Part shown: positions 1 through 9,022 of the stretch, piece after piece
Position numbering within the stretch: position 1 is the stretch's first letter
Layout of the letters: each line of letters opens with the position of its first letter
Assembly: GCA_963771845.1 (NCBI GenBank)
Contig: CAVYVC010000005.1
Coordinates: 62,001 to 126,000, forward strand
Length of the DNA stretch: 64,000 nucleotides
Source: VAZQ01 sp963771845
Lineage (GTDB): Bacteria; Pseudomonadota; Alphaproteobacteria; Rhizobiales; Xanthobacteraceae
Reading direction: 5' to 3'
Program-made: the position numbers and the translations under genes
The notes under the pieces: generated by a model
What the model was told of the DNA's origin: nothing
Databases searched by the model: none
The model's input: the letters and a program-made list of their open reading frames with translations, nothing else

Positions 1-949
1 GATTTCTGAAATGAGTGTTTTCCAGGCGGCCTTTTCACGCTCGGGACGGAAGAAATAGGCGCGGCGCGCGATCGCGCGGCGCAAGCATTGGAGGAAACGT
101 GCATCGGTCTCGAATTCGATGCAGCAGTCGCGCCAAAGCCTGCGTGTTACCGACCGGAAAGTAGCCGGGATAATTGCGCCCAAGCAGTCCGACCGAGCCT
201 TCAATCCGCGAAGCCAGTGTCGGGACCCCCGCTACGATAGCCTCCGAGATGACGTTGGCGCCTCCCTCGCTGCGTGATGAGAGGACCATCGCCCGCACGC
301 GGCCAAGCAGCCGGCGGACGTCCGCGCGCGGCCGGTCTCCTCGCCACAGGTAGCGCGGGTTGCGCCGCATTTCGGCTTGCGCCCGCGCGCGCCACTGAGG
401 CGTCTCAGCCGCCCCGAAGTGTACGATGCGAAGGCGCGAGCCCGCAGGCAGGAGGCGCGCGGCATGCGCCGCGCGCAAGGGATCCTTCACTTCGCGCAAA
501 TGCCCGATGACGGCGACGTCGAACCCGCGTGCAGTTGCCGCAGGCGCGCCGGGGAGCGCGGCAGCCGACTGATAAATGACGCGAACTTTGCGTTTAAACC
601 GGCCGGGCACGCGCTTGCGCGCGAGCTCCTGGAGCGCGACCAGCCGGTCGGCGCATGCAAGCGAGTGCAGCGTCGGTTCGGGGTCGCGCTCGATGTACTC
701 GTTGATATCGGTTCCGCTCAAGGCCACGATCAGCGGCCGGTCAGGATAGAGTTCGCGAAAGCTCCGGATGCTCTCTGCGCTGCGCCAGGCATGCAGCGCG
801 ATCATCAGATCCGCGCGCTCGCCATTGTATTTGGTTGCTACGTAAACCCTATGACCAAGCTCGCGCAAAATGCGCGTCCAGCGCGAGCTGGTGGTGGCGT
901 TGCCGGAACGTGACGACGAGCGCGCCGGTGTGATAAGAATTATTTTCAT
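1..949 (-). CDS. senB: SenB-type selenosugar synthase (glycosyltransferase), frameshifted and cut by the window edge
   Basis: GT4-like glycosyltransferase resembling the TIGR04348 family. In known sen clusters SenB joins selenophosphate to a UDP-sugar to make the selenosugar used in selenoneine synthesis. The N-terminus (MKIILITPA, then RWTRILRELGHRV) is typical, and the SEGGANVISEAIVAGVP block marks the sugar-nucleotide site. The start is ATG at 949, overlapping the start of divergent senA. The frame read from 949 stops at 35 with an atypical tail. The adjacent frame from about 120 down to 1 gives FLQCLRRAIARRAYFF and PEREKAAWKTLI, as expected for the family C-terminus. I infer a one- or two-base indel near 115-135 and a true end beyond base 1. 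The role rests on family and neighbours. Confidence 0.8.
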
Positions 950-2279
950 GCAACCTGATCTCATCGATCGTCCGACCAGCGGCGCCACGCCCGTCGAGCT
1001 ATGCTCGCAGTTGCGTCAGACGCGCGAGCGCACGCGCCGGCTCACGCAGGACCTCTCCACAGAGCAGTTGATGGGGCCCATGCTTCCGATCGTCAATCCG
1101 GTGTTGTGGGAGATTGGGCATGTGGGCTGGTTTCACGAGTATTGGACGCTGCGCCATGCCCACGGGCTCGCACCGCTGATCGAGCGTGCCGATCTCCTGT
1201 GGAATTCAAGCACCGTCGCCCATGACACCCGGTGGGATTTGGACCTGCCCGATCGCAGCAGCGTGTTCCGCTATCTCGACGATGTCCTCGGCAGGCAGCT
1301 CAATTCGCTAACCGGCCCGATCGATGCTCCAGGACGCTATTTTTATGAGCTTGCGATCCGGCATGAGGACATGCATGTCGAGGCGCTCGCCTATACCCGC
1401 CAGACGCTGGGATATGGGCCGCCGGAAGCGAGCAGGGACCCCGTCGCGCCGGTAACGGATCATTGGCCGGGCGATGTGCAAATACCCGGCGGGACGTGGC
1501 GCCTGGGGTCATCACCCGAGGACGGTTTCATTTTCGACAACGAGAAATGGCAGCACGAGGTCGCGCTTGCGCCGTTTCGCATCGCCAAGGCGCTGGTGAC
1601 GAATGCGGAGTTTGCCGCGTTTGTGGAGGAAGGCGGTTATAGCCGTCCGGAATTCTGGAGCGCCGCCGGGTGGGCCTGGCGCGAACAGGTTGATGCAAAA
1701 CGGCCGGTCTACTGGCTTGAAAAACAAGGCAGCGGTTCTGGCTCTAGCTTTGGGTGGACTTGGCGCCGCTATGGCGCAGTTGAGCCCCTCGCGCCGCACG
1801 CACCGGTGACGTTCGTCAATTGGTACGAAGCCCAAGCCTTCTGCAGGTGGGCGAAACGGCGGTTGCCGAGCGAGGCCGAATGGGAAGCCGCCGCCGTCGG
1901 CGAGCTCGACGGGGACCGTCTCTCGCATCGCAAACGGCGCTGGCCCTGGGGCGGGGCAGCGTTGACCCCCGCGCACGCCAATCTCGATTTTGCGTCCGAC
2001 GGCGCAATCGATGTTGTGGGATGCCCGGCCGGTGACAGCGCGTTCGGGTGCCGGCAGATGACCGGCAATGTGTGGGAATGGACGGCGTCCGATTTTGTGC
2101 CGTTTGCCGGCTTTTCCGCCGACCCTTATGAGGACTATTCTCAGCCCTGGTTCAATTCCCGCAAGGTGCTGCGCGGTGGAAGTTTTGCGACCAGCGCGCG
2201 CATCGCACGCCCCGGCTACCGTAATTTCTTCACGCCTGATCGCAATGACGTCATTGCCGGATTTCGCACCTGCGCATAG
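948..2279 (+). CDS. senA: SenA, EgtB-like selenoneine synthase
   Basis: 443-residue non-haem iron enzyme of the EgtB/SenA type. An N-terminal DinB-like four-helix domain carries candidate iron ligands H58 (EIGHVGWFHE) and H139/H143 (HEDMHVE). The C-terminal FGE-sulfatase domain has the TGNVWEWT and LRGGSF signatures. SenA oxidatively couples hercynine to a selenosugar to form the C-Se bond. EgtB, which forms a C-S bond, is the alternative; divergent senB and downstream selD favour SenA. The ATG at 948 is the only good in-frame start before the first domain helix and has no clear Shine-Dalgarno. An egtD for hercynine supply is not in the window. Confidence 0.85.
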   Translation: MQPDLIDRPTSGATPVELCSQLRQTRERTRRLTQDLSTEQLMGPMLPIVNPVLWEIGHVGWFHEYWTLRHAHGLAPLIERADLLWNSSTVAHDTRWDLDLPDRSSVFRYLDDVLGRQLNSLTGPIDAPGRYFYELAIRHEDMHVEALAYTRQTLGYGPPEASRDPVAPVTDHWPGDVQIPGGTWRLGSSPEDGFIFDNEKWQHEVALAPFRIAKALVTNAEFAAFVEEGGYSRPEFWSAAGWAWREQVDAKRPVYWLEKQGSGSGSSFGWTWRRYGAVEPLAPHAPVTFVNWYEAQAFCRWAKRRLPSEAEWEAAAVGELDGDRLSHRKRRWPWGGAALTPAHANLDFASDGAIDVVGCPAGDSAFGCRQMTGNVWEWTASDFVPFAGFSADPYEDYSQPWFNSRKVLRGGSFATSARIARPGYRNFFTPDRNDVIAGFRTCA

Positions 2280-2310
2280 TAGGTGAGGCGGGAGAGGGGC
2301 ACGCACTTGC

Positions 2311-4677
2311 ATGCAGTCATCAGCACATCCCGTTATCAAGGACGTGGTTCTCGTCGGCGCGGGGCATGCACACGTGGCCGTGCTGAGAATGTTCGGCATG
2401 GCACCCCTTCCCGGCGTGCGTCTCACCTTGATCACGCGCGAAGTGCACACGCCCTATTCGGGCATGCTGCCGGGTCTGATTGCCGGCCATTATCAGTTCG
2501 ACGAGGCGCATATCGACACCGGGCCGCTGGCACGGTTTGCCGGCGCCCGGCTCTATCAAGATGAAGCCGTTGGCCTCGATCTGACCAACCGGCTAGTCAT
2601 CTGCCGGCAGCGTCCGCCGGTACCTTACGACGTTCTATCCATCAATATCGGTTCTACGCCGAACACGACGCAAATTCCGGGCGCGAGCGAGCATGCCATT
2701 GCGGTGAAGCCGATCGACGGCTTTCTCAACCGGTTCTTGGCGCTCAAGGCTCGCGTGATGGAGAAGAAAGGCCGTGCCTCCATCGCGATCGTGGGCGCGG
2801 GAGCAGGTGGCGTCGAGCTTCTGCTTTCCGTCGCGCACCGGCTGCGCCGGGACGTCGCCTCGGCAGGATTTAGTCCGAACGGGCTTGCATTCATGCTCGT
2901 CACAGACACGCCGGATATCCTGGCGACATTTCCGAAGACCTTTCGCGCCACCTTCCGCGACATTCTCGCGGCGCGTGGTATTTCCGTTGTGGCAGGAGCG
3001 GCGGTCACGCGAGTCGAAGCCCATCGTCTCGTTCTGGAACGTGGCGTGCCAATCGACGTCGATGAGGTTCTGTGGACCACGCAAGCAAGTCCACCTGCCT
3101 GGCTTGCAAGCACCGGACTTGCGCTCGACGAGCATGGGTTCCTTCGCGTCGAGCCTGATCTGCGCGCAGCGGGGCGCGAGGACGTGTTCGCGGCCGGCGA
3201 TATCATCTCATTTCCTTCGCGACAGCTGCCGAAATCGGGGGTTTACACCGTGCGCGCCGGGCCTGTTCTCGCGCACAATATTCGCCGCATCCTCACGCGC
3301 AGGTCGCCTCGGCCATTCCATCCCCAGCGCGATGCGATGTACCTGGTCTCGACCGGCGATGCGTATGCGGTCGGTACCCGCAACGGGGTGGTGTTCTCGG
3401 GGAGATGGGTGTGGCACTGGAAGGATTGGATCGACCGGCGCTTCATGCGCAAATTCAATGAACTCCCGGAAATGTCCAAGCCGGCTGTTCGTCCCGCTTC
3501 TCCGCTCGCGGATCAATCAGCGCTCAAAGAAATCTCCGCCATTGCCATGCGGTGCGGCGGTTGCGGCGCCAAGGTGGGCGCGACCGTGCTCGCACGCGCG
3601 CTTTCCGCAATCGCGCCGGCGCCGCGCGCGGATGTGATCGCAGGCCTCGACGCACCCGATGATGCGGCGCTCGTCGACACCGGCGGTGAAAAACTTTCCG
3701 TGCAAACGGTTGATTATTTCCGCTCCATGCTCGACGATCCCTACCTGTTCGGCAAGATCGCGGCCAATCACGCGCTGGGCGACATCTACGCCATGGGCGG
3801 TGAGCCGCAATCGGCGCTCGCCATCGCCACGGTTCCGTTCGGGCTCGAATCCAAGGTGGAGGCGGATCTGTCGGCGATGCTGCTCGGCGCCAACGAAGTG
3901 CTGCGGGAGGCAGACTGTGCGTTGGTTGGGGGTCATACCAGCGAGGGAGCGGAGCTGTCGCTCGGGTTCGCCGTCAACGGCCTCGTCTCACGCGCAGCGG
4001 CGTTGCGCAAAGGGGGATTGCGCGCCGGCGACGCTCTGATCCTCACAAAACCGATCGGCACCGGCACGTTGCTCGCGGCCGACATGCGGGGCAAGGCCCG
4101 CGCGCGCTGGGTCATGGCGGCCTGTGAACACATGATCCAGTCGAATCGCCGTGCTGCGGAAATTCTGCGTGGGCACGGCGCCCACGCCGCCACTGACGTG
4201 ACCGGCTTTGGCCTCCTCGGGCATCTCATCGAGATGGTACGAGCCTCGGACGTGGATGTGACCATCGCAATCAGCCGCGTGCCGCTGCTCGAAGGAGCGC
4301 GTGAGAGCGTGGAGATGGGAATCTTCTCATCGCTGCAGCCGCAGAACGTGCGCCTTCGGCGTGCAATCCGCGCGCCTGAGGCTGCTGCCAAGCATCCGCT
4401 CTATCCGCTCCTTTTCGATCCGCAAACGGCCGGCGGCCTCCTCGCCGCAGTCCCGCTCGAACGTGCGCGAGCGTGCGTTGATGCGCTGCGCGAGGCGTCA
4501 TACGTGCATGCAAGCGCCATTGGAGTCGTGACGGAGCGCAGCAGCGAGATCGAGCCGGTCACCATCGATCTTGACGGATCAATTGTCGGGCCAATGCTCG
4601 CCCGTTTTCCGGCAATGGAACGTTCGCAGGCCGCCACCACACCCGGGGAGAGGCACTATGCTAAATCCGCTTTCTAA
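2311..4677 (+). CDS. senC: FAD/NAD(P) oxidoreductase fused to selenide, water dikinase (SelD/SenC)
   Basis: 788-residue two-domain protein. Residues about 8-370 form an NDH-2-like pyridine nucleotide-disulfide oxidoreductase with an FAD motif (VLVGAGHAHVAVL) and a second nucleotide-binding loop (VGAGAGGVELL), resembling the N-terminal-to-SelD family TIGR03169. Residues about 405-780 are SelD, which makes selenophosphate from selenide and ATP. C418 and K421 in GGCGAKVG match the catalytic Cys (Sec in some SelD) and Lys. It starts 31 bases after senA stops, with a purine-rich tract upstream, so the two are probably one transcript. The natural role is selenophosphate supply to SenB, though it may also feed tRNA or Sec selenation. 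Confidence 0.9.
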   Translation: MQSSAHPVIKDVVLVGAGHAHVAVLRMFGMAPLPGVRLTLITREVHTPYSGMLPGLIAGHYQFDEAHIDTGPLARFAGARLYQDEAVGLDLTNRLVICRQRPPVPYDVLSINIGSTPNTTQIPGASEHAIAVKPIDGFLNRFLALKARVMEKKGRASIAIVGAGAGGVELLLSVAHRLRRDVASAGFSPNGLAFMLVTDTPDILATFPKTFRATFRDILAARGISVVAGAAVTRVEAHRLVLERGVPIDVDEVLWTTQASPPAWLASTGLALDEHGFLRVEPDLRAAGREDVFAAGDIISFPSRQLPKSGVYTVRAGPVLAHNIRRILTRRSPRPFHPQRDAMYLVSTGDAYAVGTRNGVVFSGRWVWHWKDWIDRRFMRKFNELPEMSKPAVRPASPLADQSALKEISAIAMRCGGCGAKVGATVLARALSAIAPAPRADVIAGLDAPDDAALVDTGGEKLSVQTVDYFRSMLDDPYLFGKIAANHALGDIYAMGGEPQSALAIATVPFGLESKVEADLSAMLLGANEVLREADCALVGGHTSEGAELSLGFAVNGLVSRAAALRKGGLRAGDALILTKPIGTGTLLAADMRGKARARWVMAACEHMIQSNRRAAEILRGHGAHAATDVTGFGLLGHLIEMVRASDVDVTIAISRVPLLEGARESVEMGIFSSLQPQNVRLRRAIRAPEAAAKHPLYPLLFDPQTAGGLLAAVPLERARACVDALREASYVHASAIGVVTERSSEIEPVTIDLDGSIVGPMLARFPAMERSQAATTPGERHYAKSAF

Positions 4678-5338
4678 TTTGCCCAATCCGCTTTCTGATT
4701 TTTGGGATTTCCTGATCGGAAATACCGAGGATCACAACAAGCTTGGCGCCCTGAAGTATTTCCTTGTCGCCCTGTTTCTCGCTCTCCTGCTTGCGAGCAT
4801 CGTCATTGCAATCAACAACTGGCGGGATGACCCCGCGCAGCGCACGCCATCGAATGTCGCAACCTGGTTCGTGCGCGTGGCCGTGGGGGGAATGTGGTTT
4901 CAGGGAATGCTGTGGAAGCTGCCTTTGCCGGTCTCGGGTGCCCTGCAGTATTGGACCGAGCAGCTGGGCAACCGTGCAGCCTTCGCCTTTCACCGCCGGC
5001 TCGTAACGGAATTCTATCTGCCGTACCTCTACATCCTCAACCCCATCATCTTCCTTGCGGAGCTCACGTTCGCGGTCTCTCTCATCCTCGGGCTGGGCAT
5101 GCGCCTGGTCAGCGCGCTTGCGATCGTATTTGTGCTGCATCTCTGGCTCGGCATGTATCGCCCCGGCGACCCGCCCGAGTGGCCCTGGTCGTACGTATTT
5201 CTCGCGATCGTGATGTTCATGTTCGCACTGCATGCCGCCGGGCGAAGCCTCGGGCTCGACGCGTGGCTGCGCCGTCACGTCGCGGCCGTGCGCGAGGGCA
5301 CCGGCTTCTTTGGCCGTCTGCTCAAACTGGCAAGCTGA
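4658..5338 (+). CDS. DoxX-like integral membrane protein
   Basis: 226 residues with about four to five hydrophobic segments (near 26-50, 70-90, 120-145, 150-170 and 180-200). The GGMWFQGMLWKLP stretch resembles DoxX/DoxD-type membrane proteins. The ATG at 4658 follows GGGGAGAGG and lies 20 bases inside the end of senC, so translation is probably coupled. Its place as last gene of the sen transcript suggests a membrane step linked to selenium or redox chemistry, but no such role is established. The substrate is unknown. Confidence 0.6.
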   Translation: MLNPLSNLPNPLSDFWDFLIGNTEDHNKLGALKYFLVALFLALLLASIVIAINNWRDDPAQRTPSNVATWFVRVAVGGMWFQGMLWKLPLPVSGALQYWTEQLGNRAAFAFHRRLVTEFYLPYLYILNPIIFLAELTFAVSLILGLGMRLVSALAIVFVLHLWLGMYRPGDPPEWPWSYVFLAIVMFMFALHAAGRSLGLDAWLRRHVAAVREGTGFFGRLLKLAS

Positions 5339-6430
5339 CGAGTACCCCCCGCGTTGCAGCTTGCGCGAGCGCAAGCGCAAATCCGGGACAACCCCGCGCC
5401 CCCGGCAAGTAGGCTGAATCGGCTCTTTCGCCAAAACGAACCCAAGAGTATTCGTGAGCTATGACTCAAATGCAGCGCCGAAACGGCTCCTTTCACCGCG
5501 CCGCGCCTGTATTCTCTGTAAATAACAGGAAGATACGGGCCCGCGTGCAAGAAGTGCCCGTAAAATGCGGACTTGCGAAAAAAATAACAGAGGCGGGAAC
5601 AGGGCGATAACAGAGAATAGCAGGGAAGCCGGGCGGAGATTGCAAACTCGCCTGCTGCCGTTTGGATCGGCAAAATTGCATGGCTTCCTTTGAGTACTTG
5701 GAGGCTGCGAGCTAATCGTCATGAAGCGCTGATCCTGTTGCGATTTGGGCGCGTTGCCATGCGGACTGTAAGCATCGGCACCGCAAGCGCTGTGTCAAGC
5801 AGCCCTCACAGATAACTCCTTCGTTGATAAAGCTTTTCGTCTGTTGGCTTCGTTTGGTAAAAATCGCGCTGCATGGAGGGCAACAAACGGCGGATGCGGA
5901 TTGCGACTGCGATGCGGCCGGACCTCGTGTTGCTGACGTGCACGCATGAAAAAACCCGGCACGCTGCGCGTCCGGGTCTCACCTCTGGAGCATGCCAATT
6001 CCTCTACCAGAAATGTTTCGAAATGTCAAGCGAATTCTTTGGGGAAAATTCTTTGGGGTGATTTTTTGTTGCCGCAGCTTTGTTTGCCACCACCGCAGCT
6101 TGCAATGAGCGGCGAGCAGGAGGCGCGACAACGCCGATCCACCCTTTGAGCTGGAAGAGATTAATCGGCCTGAAAGCCAAAACATTTGCGACAGGCCGAA
6201 CTGATGGTCTTCAAGTTGGATTGAGCAAACCAGATCCGGCTCTCGACGCCGGTTCCCTCCCGAATACATTCCCGCAGACCGGAAGCCACCATAACTTGCC
6301 CGGCGGCTTTACAATGATGGTCGGCAAGTCAGCTGTCGCCAGCTGCGGGCATCCTTTTTCAAGAGGTCTCAGACCGCTATGTGCCATTCGAGGCTAATGT
6401 CGGCCGTGTAGGAATGTTCGGTTGACGGTT
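5339..6430. other. Long region without a supported gene
   Basis: About 1.1 kb between the sen transcript and the convergent phn operon. Short open frames on both strands lack start signals and family character. The only clear structure is the promoter-plus-hairpin unit at 5943-6029. Bases 5500-5690 are rich in AATAACAG/AACAGAG-type short repeats on the plus strand and look like a dispersed intergenic repeat rather than coding sequence. Confidence 0.5.
5943..6029 (-). ncRNA. Candidate short transcript: promoter followed by an intrinsic terminator
   Basis: On the minus strand a TTGACA box (6029-6024) is followed 17 bases later by TAGAGG (6006-6001), a weak -10. A strong GC hairpin then forms (ACCCGG pairing with CCGGGT, about 5973-5950) and runs into a T tract at 5949-5944. 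This would give an RNA of roughly 45-50 nt. No reading frame is needed to explain it. It could be a small RNA, or an attenuator for something unrecognised further left. Confidence 0.35.
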
Positions 6431-7279
6431 TCATGGTTCTTCTCGTCTGCGAAGCTCAAACTGCGGATGAGCCACGGCGTCGGTCACCGAGCCATAGAGC
6501 CGCTCGAAGGCATTTTCATCGAATCTTGCGGTCGGCAGATCGAATGCGACACGACCGCTCGACAAACCGACGATCCGGTCGGCATACGCGCGCGCGAGAT
6601 GCACTTGGTGCAAACTGCAAACGACCGCTACGCCCTCGGAGCGGGCGATGCCATGCAGCAGATCGAGCACGCCCGTGCTCGCGTTTGGGTCGAGGCTTGC
6701 TACCGGCTCGTCGGCGACAATGAGAGTTGGACGTTGCGCCAGCGCGCGGGCGATCGCAACGCGTTGTTGTTGTCCGCCTGATAGCGTATCGGCGCGGCGT
6801 GGTGCCAGCTCCATCAAGCCCACGCGATCGAGGCACTCGAGCGCTAGCAAGCGATCGGAGCGATCGAAGCGCCGTAGTAATCCGCGCCAGGCCGGCACGT
6901 AGCCCAGGCGGCCGGCGAGAACGTTTTCAAGCGCGGTCAGCCGATTGACCAGATTGAATTGCTGAAAGATGACTGCCACTTCGCGCAGGCGGTTCCTCGT
7001 TGGGAGGGTCACCTCGCTCATTCCGATCCGGACGCTGCCTCTGTCGGCAGCGAGAAGACCGGCTATGCAACGGAACAAGGTCGTCTTGCCAGCGCCGCTC
7101 GGCCCCAGGACGGCAACAAATTCATGCTGGGAGACGATGAGGCCGACATCTTCGATCGCCGCCCGCCCATGAAACGTTTTGGTGAGCGCGCGGACGGAAA
7201 GCCGCACCGCACGGGAAGAGCCCGCCGGGTCGGGGCTCTCGCGCAAAGCTGGCGCAGCCAGGCAGGTCTGGCCCATCAT
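6431..7279 (-). CDS. phnC: Phosphonate-type ABC transporter ATP-binding protein
   Basis: 282-residue ABC ATPase. Walker A is GPSGAGKTT, the Q-loop lies in IFQQFN, the signature is LSGGQQQR and Walker B is LIVADEPVASLD. It would energise uptake of phosphonate, phosphite or a related anion with PhnE and PhnD. It is last in a minus-strand operon phnD-phnE-phnC and starts two bases after phnE stops. The first 25 residues before the ABC core are long for the family, so a start slightly downstream is possible. No C-P lyase genes are nearby, so the substrate is open. Confidence 0.88.
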   Translation of the reverse strand: MMGQTCLAAPALRESPDPAGSSRAVRLSVRALTKTFHGRAAIEDVGLIVSQHEFVAVLGPSGAGKTTLFRCIAGLLAADRGSVRIGMSEVTLPTRNRLREVAVIFQQFNLVNRLTALENVLAGRLGYVPAWRGLLRRFDRSDRLLALECLDRVGLMELAPRRADTLSGGQQQRVAIARALAQRPTLIVADEPVASLDPNASTGVLDLLHGIARSEGVAVVCSLHQVHLARAYADRIVGLSSGRVAFDLPTARFDENAFERLYGSVTDAVAHPQFELRRREEP

Positions 7280-7281
7280 CG

Positions 7282-8094
7282 TCAGACGAGGCGTTTGCGC
7301 AGCCAGCCTGAAAGCTGGTCAAGCGCCGTCACGACGACGAGGATAACGGCGATGATAGTGAATAGACGAGCGAAGTCGAGCAAGTCCATGCTGTTCTTGA
7401 GCTCCTGCCCGATGCCGCCGGCGCCAACCACGCCTAAAACAGTTGAAGCGCGAACATTAAACTCCCACCAGAACAGCGTGGTCGAAAGCAAGACAGGAAG
7501 CACATCCGGTACCAGCGCATAGGCGATGCTCGTCAGGCGGCCGGCGCCAGTGGTCCGCACCGCTTCGAACGGACCCAGGTTGGTGCTCTCCATGTGATCG
7601 GCGAAGAGCTTGGCGGCACTGCCCCAAGTGTGCAGCGCGATTCCCAGCACGCCCGCGAACGGTCCGAGCCCGACGGCGGCCACGAACAGAAGCGCGAAGA
7701 CGAAGGAATCGATGCCTCGCAATGCATTCAGGAACCAGCGTGCCGGGTAGTACAAACCCGGCAGGGGCGTAATATTGCGACTCGCGAGAACCGCCATCGG
7801 GATAGCCAGCAGCGTGGCAAGTGTTGTCCCGATGGCAGCCATGGCGACCGTCTCAGCAGTCCGCAGCGCAAACAGAGGCACCTCATTGAGCTTCGGGGGC
7901 CATGCCTGAGCGATCCAATGGGCGAGCTTCGGGAGGCCGGCGCCAAGCCTTTGCAAATCGATGCCGGCCAGGTTCCACGAGACGGCGTAGAAGGCGAGGA
8001 TCACCGCCAAAACCAGCCAAAACCGCAGACGGTTCGTAGAAAAGCCGCGGTGGCTCGAATCGAGATCTTCGAGGACGCGTTCCGCGGGAGTCAT
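7282..8094 (-). CDS. phnE: Phosphonate-type ABC transporter permease
   Basis: 270-residue inner-membrane permease with about six hydrophobic segments. The cytoplasmic loop FEAVRTTGAGRLTSIAYALVP matches the EAA coupling motif that contacts the ATPase, and ASTVLGVVGAGGIG is characteristic of PhnE. It lies between phnD (49-base gap) and phnC (2-base gap), fitting one transcript. One permease gene is present, so the channel is probably a homodimer. Confidence 0.88.
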   Translation of the reverse strand: MTPAERVLEDLDSSHRGFSTNRLRFWLVLAVILAFYAVSWNLAGIDLQRLGAGLPKLAHWIAQAWPPKLNEVPLFALRTAETVAMAAIGTTLATLLAIPMAVLASRNITPLPGLYYPARWFLNALRGIDSFVFALLFVAAVGLGPFAGVLGIALHTWGSAAKLFADHMESTNLGPFEAVRTTGAGRLTSIAYALVPDVLPVLLSTTLFWWEFNVRASTVLGVVGAGGIGQELKNSMDLLDFARLFTIIAVILVVVTALDQLSGWLRKRLV

Positions 8095-8143
8095 GGCGAC
8101 GCTCCTCGGCTGTACTGGCGAGATGCCGGTATTCGGATTAGTG

Positions 8144-9022
8144 TTATGTCCTGGCTTTTATCTTACCCACCGCTATGCCCGCCTTCTCGATAGTTGCGTA
8201 GGCGGCATGGGTGGCGGCCACGAATCCCGTATAACGCGGCGGCAGAAGCGATTTTGCCTGATCGCCGGTGATCGACGTGAGTATCTTCTGCACCTGCGCC
8301 GAGCGCTCAGGCGGCGCATCAACCGGGAGCACAATCGCGTCGTTGGGGAGCGGATCGGAAGTCCAGATGATCTTGTTGGAATCCGGTTTCACGTTGCCGC
8401 CGGCGATCATTGCATTGCGATTGCGATCGAAGTCGGTCGCCATGTCGACCTGGCCGGCACTGACTGCAACCTCGTTGGCAGCGTGCGTCGCCCCTTCGCT
8501 GTATTTCCAGAATGCTTTCGGATCGATTTTCCACACTTCCTTGGCGTAATAGGTCGGGATCAGCCAGCCGGAGGTCGAACCAAGGTCAGCGAACGAGATC
8601 GATTTGCCTTTGGTATCGTCAGGAAATTTGGAGACCTGCAGGTCAGGCCGCGCAATGATGATGGCGTGGTAGATCGGCTTGTCGTCATATTTCACGGTGG
8701 CGACAGCTTGGCAATTGGTCGCGGAATTGGCGATCACATAGCCCCAAGGGCCCATCCAGGCGACGTCGAGTTGGCCTGAACCCATCGCTACCGCCATCCC
8801 GGCCCAATCGGTCGTGCTCACGAGATCGAAATCCGCACCAAGCTCCTTGGCGAGATGAGCGAAAACCGCCGCATAGGCCTTCTTGGTATCGTCCGGATTT
8901 GGCAACAGCGGTCCGACACCGAAATGCAGCTTCTTGATTTGGCCAATGGCGGGGCGGTACAGAGCTGATGCGGCCGCAAATCCAGCCGATGCCGCAATGA
9001 ACTTTCGTCCGTGCAGAATCAT
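8144..9022 (-). CDS. phnD: Phosphate/phosphite/phosphonate ABC transporter substrate-binding protein
   Basis: 292-residue periplasmic binding protein. The N-terminus has a hydrophobic export signal (about 8-27, ending near AIGQ). Mature-domain motifs include FGVGPLLPNPDD, DVAWMGPWGY and FADLGSTSGWLIP, the last matching the anion-binding FADxxSTSG segment of the PhnD/PtxB group. It is first in the phn operon, as expected for the most highly expressed component. Phosphonate, phosphite and hypophosphite binders cannot be told apart from sequence alone. Confidence 0.87.
   Translation of the reverse strand: MILHGRKFIAASAGFAAASALYRPAIGQIKKLHFGVGPLLPNPDDTKKAYAAVFAHLAKELGADFDLVSTTDWAGMAVAMGSGQLDVAWMGPWGYVIANSATNCQAVATVKYDDKPIYHAIIIARPDLQVSKFPDDTKGKSISFADLGSTSGWLIPTYYAKEVWKIDPKAFWKYSEGATHAANEVAVSAGQVDMATDFDRNRNAMIAGGNVKPDSNKIIWTSDPLPNDAIVLPVDAPPERSAQVQKILTSITGDQAKSLLPPRYTGFVAATHAAYATIEKAGIAVGKIKART

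Noticed and set aside
1512..2450. Long minus-strand frame across senA
   Set aside because: Shadow of the high-GC senA coding frame; composition is Arg/Pro-rich and no family fits.
5459..5722. Overlapping minus-strand open frames of 60-130 codons
   Set aside because: Low-complexity repeat sequence, no ribosome site, no conserved character.
5985..6020. tRNA-like D-arm sequence (antisense of TGGTAGAGGAATTGG)
   Set aside because: No acceptor, anticodon or T arm can be built around it; the promoter and terminator reading explains the stretch better.
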